Shown here: positions 56,456 through 64,000 of the stretch, piece by piece
How the letters are laid out: each line of letters starts with the position of its first letter
Position numbering within the stretch: position 1 is the stretch's first letter
DNA from: Erythrobacter rubeus
Lineage (GTDB): Bacteria > Pseudomonadota > Alphaproteobacteria > Sphingomonadales > Sphingomonadaceae
Assembly: GCF_014705715.1 (NCBI RefSeq)
Contig: NZ_JACXLC010000001.1
Location: forward strand, 2,784,429 to 2,848,428
DNA: 64,000 bases
Direction: 5' to 3'
Made by a program: the position numbers and the translations under genes
The notes under the pieces: generated by a model
Databases searched by the model: none
What the model saw: only the letters and a program-made list of their open reading frames with translations
Told to the model about the DNA's origin: nothing

Positions 56456-57121
56456 TCAGTTCAAACGATAAGTAATCCGCGTCGAATAGCTGCCGGTCGT
56501 AGGATCGCCAGCGTCGTTGAGAGCTGGATTGAACCGGGCATAACGTTCCATCCCGCGGCAGGCTGCATCGTCAAGGATGCTCGAGCCGCTGGAAGAGGTT
56601 ACAGAACAGCCGGTCGCACGCCCATCAGCGGTCACGGTGACGCGAACGCCAACCGTGCCTTCGATCTCTTCGCGCAGTGCACGCGAGGGATAGTTTTCCT
56701 GAATACGGGCTGCCCAGCGACGCTCTCCGCGGGTCGTGGGACCACGCGCCAGAGACGGCGGCGGCGGCGCCGGAGGCGCAACCGGTGCGGGCGGCGGAAT
56801 AAGCAGGGCAGGCGGTGCGGGCGGCGGAATTTCAGACTGGGTCTGAATCTGCGGCGGAGCCGGTGCGATGCTAATCGGAGGCGGAGGTGCCACAGGTGGC
56901 GGTGGTGCCGTCACTTCCTCAGGCGGGGGTGGCGGTTCGTCCGGCTCTTCAGGGGGTGGGGGCTCCTCAATGTCGACCGTGGTAACGCGCTCTACGACCT
57001 CTTTAACGGCCGAAATGGCCAGGCCGGAAATGAGCAGATACCCGATCAGCACATGGATCACCGCCACGATGACAATGGAAACAACCTTGTTCCCACTCAT
57101 TTGTTGGTCAGCGTAGGCCAT
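56456..57121 (-). CDS. tonB: TonB energy transducer
   Basis: A 221-residue TonB. One N-terminal membrane helix (VVSIVIVAVIHVLIGYLLIS), a long proline-rich periplasmic linker (residues about 50-125; EPPPPEEPDEPPPPP and similar), and a C-terminal domain with NYPSRALREEIEGTVGVRVTV. Two cysteines lie in ATGCSVTSSSG and DDAACRGMERY. It is the first gene of the operon. It could energise the receptor at 19115 among others. Confidence 0.95.
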   Translation of the reverse strand: MAYADQQMSGNKVVSIVIVAVIHVLIGYLLISGLAISAVKEVVERVTTVDIEEPPPPEEPDEPPPPPEEVTAPPPPVAPPPPISIAPAPPQIQTQSEIPPPAPPALLIPPPAPVAPPAPPPPSLARGPTTRGERRWAARIQENYPSRALREEIEGTVGVRVTVTADGRATGCSVTSSSGSSILDDAACRGMERYARFNPALNDAGDPTTGSYSTRITYRLN

Positions 57122-57489
57122 CCAGTCGCTTTCTCTCCATCACTCAGGCCGGCAGACATACCGGCGCAATTCTCACGTCAGGCCCGAATCAGATGCTTCC
57201 GAATCGGACCGCGAAGACGCGAATCCCAGAATATTTAACCTCACCGGAACGTCGCTGGTTCCCAATCATTGGCCAGTCTCCGCCCTGCGAGACGCCCACA
57301 TATAGCATATGAACGGCGTATCTGCTCGCATGGACGATGTCCCCGATTGCCGTGCGAGCGGGGAAGGCTTTAACGGTCAACCCCTAGGCAATCAAACGCT
57401 TTATCGGTTGAGGGCCGATTCACGGCGCTTCCCCTCCGATGCCAAAGTGTGCGAATAATGCCGCTGGGCTCGCGTAGGATTTCTGGACC
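57122..57489. promoter_or_regulatory. divergent region upstream of tonB and an exported protein gene
   Basis: A 368-base spacer between tonB (minus) and the exported protein gene (plus). I see no gene or RNA. Patches such as AGAATATTTAACC at about 57229-57241 and CACATATAGCATATGAACG at about 57297-57315 are AT-rich for this genome and could hold -10 elements, but I found no pair with good -35 spacing and no Fur-box-like dyad. Confidence 0.4.
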
Positions 57490-58389
57490 ATGACCATCAT
57501 TAACCGAAATTTAAGGACTGAATTCAAGGGGCTAGGCGCGCTTGCCGCCGCCGCGCTGTTTGCGTTGGGCGGCGGCGGCACGGTTGCCGCGCAAGATCGA
57601 GCGGCCTCGGCGGCCAGCCTTGCCGAAATGGCGACCTATGCCGACCTGGTCGATCTGGCCGAACGCAGCGACCTTGTAATCCGCGCAGAGATTCGCCGGC
57701 AGAGCGAAGTCAGCCGCGAACGCGCACCGGGCCTGGAGCCTGGATATACGCGCTTGTATATAGAGGCGGAAACACTCGCGCTGATCGCTGGCGACACCGC
57801 CATCGGCGAATCGCTGGTCTACCTCGTCGATGTCCCGCTCAACGAAAGGGGCAAGGCGCCCAAGCTCAAGAAACGGGAAGTCATCCTCTTTGCCGACGCG
57901 CTGCCGGGCCGCCCGGCGACCAAGCGTGGCCGCGAAATCCAGCTCACCGCCGAGAATGCGCAGCTTGATTATTCGCCCGCCTTCGAAGCGAAGCTGAGGC
58001 CCGTCCTTGCTTCCTTGGCCCGGGCGGGCAAGCCTCCCCGGATCGAGGGTATCGCAGATGCGTTGGCGGTGCAGGGCACGTTGTCGGGAGAATCGGAGAC
58101 GCAGATTTTCCTCGATACGCAGGACAATTCGCCGGTTTCGCTGACGGTGCTGCGCCGTCCGGGACAGAACCCGGTTTGGGGCGTGTCATGGGGCGAGATC
58201 ATCGATTCCGCCGCGCGTTCGCCTGATCCGCAGACGCTGCGCTGGTATCGCCTCGCCTGCTCGCTTCCAGCGGAGCTTCCGAGCAGCGCTAACCTCGCCC
58301 GCGATCCCGCAGCGCGCAGACTGGCGGCGGAGGATTATGCTTTCGTGATTGACGAACTCGGCAAGTGCGATCGCGCGATCACCGGATGA
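57490..58389 (+). CDS. exported protein of unknown function
   Basis: A 299-residue protein with a signal peptide (LGALAAAALFALGGGGTVAAQ, cleavage near residue 35). The mature part begins with YADLVDLAERSDLVIRAEIRRQSEV, and RLYIEAETLALIAG and REVILFADALPG suggest beta-rich structure. Two cysteines (in LACSLPAEL and LGKCDRAITG) may form a disulfide near the C-terminus. I do not recognise a family. It precedes hom by about 100 bases. Confidence 0.8.
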   Translation: MTIINRNLRTEFKGLGALAAAALFALGGGGTVAAQDRAASAASLAEMATYADLVDLAERSDLVIRAEIRRQSEVSRERAPGLEPGYTRLYIEAETLALIAGDTAIGESLVYLVDVPLNERGKAPKLKKREVILFADALPGRPATKRGREIQLTAENAQLDYSPAFEAKLRPVLASLARAGKPPRIEGIADALAVQGTLSGESETQIFLDTQDNSPVSLTVLRRPGQNPVWGVSWGEIIDSAARSPDPQTLRWYRLACSLPAELPSSANLARDPAARRLAAEDYAFVIDELGKCDRAITG

Positions 58390-58488
58390 CCGCCTGAGCA
58401 GGCGGTGCCCGGATTGGGCGCTCCGGCTTGACCGTATGCCCACTTGGTTTAAGCGCGATCTATTGCATTGCAGCATCGGAGCGCTTTC

Positions 58489-59811
58489 TTGTCTGACACG
58501 AACTCCTCATCGCCATTACGCATAGCGATCGCCGGTCTCGGCACGGTCGGTGCAGGGGTCATCCGGCTGCTGGGCACAAACCGCGATCTCATCGCGGCGC
58601 GCGCCGGGCGCGAGATCGAGGTTGTGGCGGTGAGCGCGCGCGATCGCACGCTCGATCGCGGCGTCGACATCTCTGGATATGCCTGGGAAGACGACATGAC
58701 CGCGCTCGCCGAGCGTGAAGATGTCGACGTACTGGTGGAGCTGGTCGGAGGCTCCGACGGGCCGGCGCTTGCGGCATCGCGCTCCGCGCTCAAAGCGGGC
58801 AAAGGTCTTGTCACCGCCAACAAGGCGATGATCGCGCATCATGGACTCGATCTGGCAGAGCTTGCCGAAACCGCCAACGTCCCGCTGAAATTCGAAGCTG
58901 CCGTCGCAGGCGGCATTCCGGTGGTCAAAGGGCTGCGCGAGGGCACATCGGCCAATGCGCTCACCAATGTCTACGGTATCCTAAACGGCACCTGCAATTA
59001 CATCCTGTCCGAGATGGAAGAGACTGGGGCGGACTTCGCCGAAACGCTCGCCGAAGCACAGAAGCTGGGATATGCCGAGGCCGATCCGACCTTCGACATC
59101 GAAGGCGTGGATGCAGCGCACAAGCTGGCCATCCTCGCCGCCATCGGGTTCGGCGCGCGGGTCGATTTCGCTGCCGTCCACACCACCGGCATCGTGCAGG
59201 TGCGCGCTGCCGACATTGCGCAGGCCGACGCGCTCGGCTTCGTCATTCGACTGATCGCACAGGCCGACGTCGAGGGGGACGGCGACAATGCCCGGCTGCT
59301 TCAGCGCGTCCGCCCGTGCCTCGTCACGAAAGAGCACCCGCTGGCCCCGGTCGATGGCCCGACCAACGCGGTCGTCGCCGAAGGGAATTTCTCGGGCAGA
59401 CTGCTGTTCCAGGGCGCAGGAGCGGGCGACGGCCCGACCGCGAGCGCTGTGGTCGCGGATCTGATCGATATCTGCCGCAGCGAAATCGGCGCACCGTTCT
59501 CGATGCCGGTCGGCCAGCTTGCCGCGCTGCCGCCAGCCGAGCCGGGGCACCGGATGGAGCGGACCTATATCCGTTTCACCGTCAATGACCGGCCGGGCGT
59601 GCTTGCGGAAATCACCGCTGCCATGCGCGATGCGGACGTATCTATCGAAAGCCTGATCCAGCAGGGCCGCGCGAATTATGGCGAGGAAGTGCTCGTGGCG
59701 ATGGTGACGCATGAAGGGCCCGAACGGTGCGTTCGCAAGGCGCTCGACCTGCTCGAAGGATCCGACAGCCTGACCGGCGATCCGCTCGTCATGCCGATCT
59801 TGCCGAACTGA
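58489..59811 (+). CDS. hom: homoserine dehydrogenase
   Basis: A 440-residue enzyme reducing aspartate semialdehyde to homoserine. IAIAGLGTVGAGVIRLL binds NAD(P), VTANKAMIAHHG and AAVAGGIPVVKGLREG are core motifs, GILNGTCNYILSEME is the catalytic signature, and the C-terminal ACT domain contains RFTVNDRPGVLAEITAAMRD for feedback control. TTG 58489 (MSDTNSSS) has GGAG 7 bases upstream, which decides the start over 58468. It is usually linked to glpX in this group; here two opposite-strand genes separate them. Confidence 0.95.
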   Translation: MSDTNSSSPLRIAIAGLGTVGAGVIRLLGTNRDLIAARAGREIEVVAVSARDRTLDRGVDISGYAWEDDMTALAEREDVDVLVELVGGSDGPALAASRSALKAGKGLVTANKAMIAHHGLDLAELAETANVPLKFEAAVAGGIPVVKGLREGTSANALTNVYGILNGTCNYILSEMEETGADFAETLAEAQKLGYAEADPTFDIEGVDAAHKLAILAAIGFGARVDFAAVHTTGIVQVRAADIAQADALGFVIRLIAQADVEGDGDNARLLQRVRPCLVTKEHPLAPVDGPTNAVVAEGNFSGRLLFQGAGAGDGPTASAVVADLIDICRSEIGAPFSMPVGQLAALPPAEPGHRMERTYIRFTVNDRPGVLAEITAAMRDADVSIESLIQQGRANYGEEVLVAMVTHEGPERCVRKALDLLEGSDSLTGDPLVMPILPN

Positions 59812-59812
59812 C

Positions 59813-60412
59813 CTATTCGTCTTCCGTCCGGCTGCGAGCCGGCGGAAGGCCAAGTGCCTTGCGCGCCCGGTTCACATCATCCTCGTTCAGCCCGTCGGCA
59901 TCTTCCAGAGGCGGGAGGCCCCGCGCGATCCGGTCCGCATCCGAGCCTTCCGGGGCATCGGGCAGTGCTTCAACATCTATGATGAGAGCGGGGTCTTTCG
60001 GGCATGACGGGATCAGGCAGAGGCCGCCAACCGTCGGCGCGCCGCGAAATATGCCTGCGCCCGCCACGTCGGGGGCGAGGATGTCTCCTGCAAAGGCCGT
60101 CTCCTCGGCGTAGCGCCGCTGCGCTTCGGCGCGGCTCCCGCTGTAGTAATTGCCCGGATCATCGCCGATCTGCCGGCAAACGATAATTTCGCCGGTAACC
60201 GTCGCGGCATCCACATCCTCTTCGCACTCACGGATATCGGCCTCGCTCGGCGGGCGCGCTTCCGGTGGAGGCGCTAGGATATCGATCCGAACAGTGTCCC
60301 GCGCCTCGTTCTCGGGCTCGTCATCCTCCTGCGCGAGCGCTCCGGCGGCGTTGAGCCCGGTGAGCCCGGCCAGCAAAACGCCAGCGAACCGAAGGCGTCT
60401 TGCGCGGATCAT
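59813..60412 (-). CDS. exported paralogue B of unknown function
   Basis: A 199-residue protein with a signal peptide (RLRFAGVLLAGLTGLNAAGALAQ). The mature region contains VTGEIIVCRQIGDDPGNYY with a conserved Cys, then ALIIDVEALPDAPEGSDADR and ARGLPPLEDADG. The start overlaps the stop of paralogue A (ATGA). The C-terminal block DVEAL-P-APEGSDADRIARGLPPL is shared with paralogue A. I do not recognise the family. It lies one base beyond the hom stop, on the opposite strand. Confidence 0.82.
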   Translation of the reverse strand: MIRARRLRFAGVLLAGLTGLNAAGALAQEDDEPENEARDTVRIDILAPPPEARPPSEADIRECEEDVDAATVTGEIIVCRQIGDDPGNYYSGSRAEAQRRYAEETAFAGDILAPDVAGAGIFRGAPTVGGLCLIPSCPKDPALIIDVEALPDAPEGSDADRIARGLPPLEDADGLNEDDVNRARKALGLPPARSRTEDE

Positions 60413-61020
60413 TCGGGCTGGCTGTCTGTCGGCGGTGCCTCGAGTCCGAGCTTGCGCCGACGTTCGGCTATTTCCTCGGGCGTCGGTTCGGGATCTTCGC
60501 CAAGCGGCGGCAATCCGCGCGCAATCCTGTCAGCATCCGATCCCTCGGGCGCTTCGGGCAAGGCTTCGACATCGATCAGAAGCGCCGGCGGCGGCACCGA
60601 TCCAAATCCGATGGCATTGCCGTGATTGGCGATGCCGAACGTGTTGGGCGTGCTGATACCCTGTGTCCGCTCGGCATAGCGGCGCTCCCAATCTTCCTTG
60701 TTCCACGAACCATCGCTTGCTTCGCCGAGCTGACGGCAGACGACGATTTCGCCCGCAATGCGCCCGGCATCGGCCTCTTCTTCGCAGTCTTCTTCGAGTA
60801 GCTGGTCCGATTCCTCGCGCGGAACGGTGACCGAAAGGTCCAGCCGCTGAGGGCGACGCCGCGGTGCGACCTGCGCTTCGTCGGCTTCTGTGGATTCTTC
60901 TGCCGCGGGCGTCACGCCGCCGTCATCCTGGGCCGATAGCGCAGCGGGCATAGCAAGCGATGCGGCGAGGATCACAGGCAGTGCAGAAAAGCGCAAAACG
61001 GGCTCAGCATTGCTCGACAA
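60409..61020 (-). CDS. exported paralogue A of unknown function, TTG start
   Basis: A 203-residue protein with a signal peptide (LRFSALPVILAASLAMPAALSAQ). I chose TTG at 61020 because AAGGAG lies 6 bases upstream. IAGEIVVCRQLGEASD and ALLIDVEALPEAPEGSDADR parallel paralogue B, and a pair of Arg-rich and Glu-rich stretches separates them. The sequence suggests a secreted protein with one conserved cysteine and a C-terminal motif. It is the first gene of the two-gene unit and is divergent from glpX. Confidence 0.82.
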   Translation of the reverse strand: MSSNAEPVLRFSALPVILAASLAMPAALSAQDDGGVTPAAEESTEADEAQVAPRRRPQRLDLSVTVPREESDQLLEEDCEEEADAGRIAGEIVVCRQLGEASDGSWNKEDWERRYAERTQGISTPNTFGIANHGNAIGFGSVPPPALLIDVEALPEAPEGSDADRIARGLPPLGEDPEPTPEEIAERRRKLGLEAPPTDSQPE

Positions 61021-61105
61021 GCCCGTCTCCTTCGGCTTAAGCGATTGGTAGGTCACCGTGCACGTTCGGCTGCGCGATGGAAAGAGGACAGGGACTGAAT
61101 TTGTC

Positions 61106-62131
61106 ATGAACACCCCCGATAAGACAGACGTTCTCGCTGATAAAGAACCAAAATCCGGGAGCGCGCTGGACCGTGTGCTGGTGCTCGAAATGGTGCGCGT
61201 GACGGAGGCGGCCGCGGTGGCTGCAGCGCAGCTGGTGGGCCGCGGAGATGAGAAGGCAGCCGATGCTGCTGCTGTCGAGGCAATGCGCCGCGCTTTTGAT
61301 ACGCTCTACATGGATGGCACCGTGGTCATCGGAGAGGGTGAGCGCGACGAAGCGCCGATGCTTTATATAGGGGAGAAGGTCGGCGGCGCGCCGGGCAAGG
61401 GACCGAAGATCGACATCGCGCTTGATCCGCTGGAAGGCACGACGATCACGGCCAAGGCCGGGCCAAACGCGCTTGCCGTTCTGGCCGCAGCCGAAGAAGG
61501 CTGCCTGCTCAACGCGCCCGACGTTTACATGGACAAGCTGGCCGTCGGGCCCGGTTATCCCGAAGGCGTTATCGACCTTGCCAAAAGCCCGAGCGAGAAT
61601 GTGAAATCGGTCGCAGCGGCAAAGGGTGTGGAGCCCTCGCAGATCATCGTGTGCGTGCTCGACCGGCCGCGCCATGCCGATCTGATCGCCGAGCTGCGCT
61701 CCCTCGGATGCGGCGTCGTGCTGATCGGCGATGGCGATGTGGCGGGCGTGATCGCCGTGACGGACGAGGACACCACGATCGACATGTATATGGGGCAGGG
61801 CGGCGCACCCGAAGGCGTGCTTGCCGCGGCTGCCCTGCGCTGCGTCGGCGGTCAATTCAATGGCCGGCTGGTGTTCCGCAACGACGATGAGCGCGCGCGG
61901 GCGGGCAAGTGGGGCATCGACGATCTCGACCGCATCTACAAACTAGAAGATCTCGCCAAGGGCGACTGTATCTTCGCCGCGACCGGCGTTACGGCGGGAT
62001 CGCTGCTCGATGGTGTAAAAAAGCGCCGCAAGCATACCGGCGAAACGATCATGAGCACCGACAGCGTCGTGATGCGCGCATCAAGCGGCACGGTGCGCTG
62101 GGTTCGCGGGGAGCACCGTATAGCTTCGTAG
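61106..62131 (+). CDS. glpX: class II fructose-1,6-bisphosphatase
   Basis: A 341-residue GlpX-type phosphatase that converts fructose 1,6-bisphosphate to fructose 6-phosphate in gluconeogenesis. The metal motif is DIALDPLEGTTITAK, GEGERDEAPML lies before it, and TDEDTTIDMYMGQGGAPEGV lies after it. ATG 61106 (MNTPDKTDVL) is preferred to the longer frame from 61058. It is divergent from the tandem paralogues, with an 85-base spacer. Confidence 0.95.
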   Translation: MNTPDKTDVLADKEPKSGSALDRVLVLEMVRVTEAAAVAAAQLVGRGDEKAADAAAVEAMRRAFDTLYMDGTVVIGEGERDEAPMLYIGEKVGGAPGKGPKIDIALDPLEGTTITAKAGPNALAVLAAAEEGCLLNAPDVYMDKLAVGPGYPEGVIDLAKSPSENVKSVAAAKGVEPSQIIVCVLDRPRHADLIAELRSLGCGVVLIGDGDVAGVIAVTDEDTTIDMYMGQGGAPEGVLAAAALRCVGGQFNGRLVFRNDDERARAGKWGIDDLDRIYKLEDLAKGDCIFAATGVTAGSLLDGVKKRRKHTGETIMSTDSVVMRASSGTVRWVRGEHRIAS

Positions 62132-62232
62132 CGCAGCCACGCGCTGCAATATTGCCGATCAGCGCCGGTTCATCATATTGAGTGTGATGTGCAGTTTCCG
62201 CTGTGCTTTGCGCTCATGTAAGGGAACCCCGC

Positions 62233-62889
62233 GTGCTCCGCCCGATCTCGGCACTCCTGCTGTTATGCTCCACCGCTGCGCTTGCCGCGCAGGGCGGGGA
62301 GACGGAGCAAGATGCGCCGCAGCAGATCACCTTGGACCGGGCGGCTGATGCGGCCTTGCGGTCTGTCCGCCCGACACTGCCTGAATGCGCCGCCGGATGC
62401 CTGACCCCGCACGAAGCCGTCGCGCTCGCCTATGCGGCAGGCGAAAACGCCCCGCGCCCAGGGCGCTTCCTGCTCGACATTCGCGGCGGCGGGCGCAGTC
62501 TTACCGGAGAGCTGACCGACCTCTTCTTCGTCAACTCGCAGGCTGGATATGCGCAGCTCGGCACGCTCACCATCGCGTTCGAGCCCGATGCGCTCTGGGC
62601 TCTGTTGAGGCGGGCGCGTACGTGCGCGGGCAGCCTTGAGAACGGCGTGATCGAAGTGCGCGGCTGCCACGCGGATGCGAATTTCGACCTCAATATGTTC
62701 ACGATGATGCAGCGGCTGGGCAATCGGCGGGTGGTGGTCGATGGCGAAGTGCAGCTGCAATGGATCGATGCGCGCACCGGCAGGCCCAGCCCGGTCGCCA
62801 ACAAGCGCGGCGAGAATGAGCTCGGATACTACCAGACCTGGGTCCGCGTGACCGATGCCGATCAGGTCATTTTCGTTTACGAGGAATAA
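62233..62889 (+). CDS. exported protein of unknown function, GTG start
   Basis: A 218-residue protein. A signal peptide (LRPISALLLLCSTAALAAQ) follows GTG 62233, which has AAGGGA upstream. The mature part contains PTLPECAAGCLTPHEAVALAYAAGE with paired cysteines, TCAGSLENGVIEVRGCHAD with two more, and DQVIFVYEE at the end. The cysteine pattern fits a disulfide-containing periplasmic protein. I do not recognise the family. It lies between glpX and prs. Confidence 0.8.
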   Translation: MLRPISALLLLCSTAALAAQGGETEQDAPQQITLDRAADAALRSVRPTLPECAAGCLTPHEAVALAYAAGENAPRPGRFLLDIRGGGRSLTGELTDLFFVNSQAGYAQLGTLTIAFEPDALWALLRRARTCAGSLENGVIEVRGCHADANFDLNMFTMMQRLGNRRVVVDGEVQLQWIDARTGRPSPVANKRGENELGYYQTWVRVTDADQVIFVYEE

Positions 62890-63010
62890 GTGCTGCATAC
62901 CGGCCAGCGCGAGCCACCCAGCTGACGACAAGCGCGGCGCATCTGTTGCAATCCCATGACTCATCGTTAGGCGAGACGTACCAGTTCAGCACCTCGGGGA
63001 TTCGCGACCC

Positions 63011-63946
<936 letters not shown>

Positions 63947-64000
63947 CGCGGCCTCGCCTATTTGAAACTCGCGATCGACGGATCTCGCCAAGGCGGCGGG
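63947..64000. other. window end after prs, nothing identifiable
   Basis: The last 54 bases contain no recognisable gene start, hairpin or RNA feature; the next gene may begin beyond the window. Confidence 0.5.

Noticed and set aside
57122-57489. Fur box before tonB
   Set aside because: No GATAATGATAATCATTATC-like or three-repeat hexamer pattern could be found.

Overview
The window is 64 kb of GC-rich chromosomal DNA with dense, short-spaced genes. It most likely comes from an alphaproteobacterium of the order Sphingomonadales, probably near Erythrobacter, Altererythrobacter or Novosphingobium. The support is indirect: a MipZ-type division ATPase, a petABC cytochrome bc1 operon next to apt, a fused CysN/CysC sulfate-activation enzyme, a tonB-exbB-exbD-exbD cluster, a hom/glpX neighbourhood, and a large catabolic region with a TonB-dependent receptor, Rieske oxygenases and many SDR, MDR and SnoaL proteins. 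I saw no insertion sequence, prophage, CRISPR array or rRNA.

Bases 1 to about 28,335 form a catabolic (accessory-type) region. In order it carries a ThuA-like protein (cut by the window edge), an MDR reductase, a molybdopterin oxidoreductase, a second MDR reductase, a mobA-like gene with no standard start codon, an ABM monooxygenase, a SnoaL protein, two SDRs, a KstD-like flavoprotein, a cytochrome P450, two further SnoaL proteins, a pair of carboxymuconolactone-decarboxylase-like proteins, an acyl-CoA synthetase, a hotdog thioesterase, a fourth SnoaL protein, a third MDR reductase and an NmrA-like protein. These are followed by two Rieske oxygenase alpha subunits flanking a TonB-dependent receptor, an SDR, an MFS transporter, another SDR, a glutathione S-transferase and an acyl-CoA dehydrogenase. 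The logic resembles uptake, oxygenation, dehydrogenation, CoA activation and beta-oxidation of a hydrophobic, possibly terpenoid, steroid-like or aromatic compound. The substrate cannot be read from the sequence. The region encodes no recognisable transcription factor, ferredoxin or ferredoxin reductase.

Bases 28,381 to 47,083 are mostly housekeeping: two bacterial PH-domain membrane proteins, a small GNAT protein, threonine aldolase, a DMT transporter, a YeeZ-like epimerase, aminopeptidase N overlapping pgeF, petABC, apt, a cation/proton antiporter, an OmpA-type lipoprotein, and a cysD-cysNC-cysQ operon on the minus strand. A tRNA-Gly(TCC) gene lies between panC and cysD.

Bases 47,302 to the end carry panC, mipZ followed closely by a J-domain membrane protein, a phosphomannomutase/phosphoglucomutase, a DUF2059-like exported protein, an Lhr-type helicase, the tonB-exbB-exbD-exbD operon, an exported protein of unknown function, hom, two tandem exported paralogues of unknown function on the opposite strand, glpX, another unknown exported protein and prs. 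The TonB system here could energise the receptor encoded in the catabolic region.

The most interesting items are the catabolic region itself as a candidate undescribed pathway, the tandem secreted paralogues lodged between hom and glpX, a five-hairpin intergenic element at 17,533-17,677, short sequence motifs that recur in spacers of the catabolic region, and an acyl-CoA dehydrogenase that seems to lack the usual catalytic glutamate.
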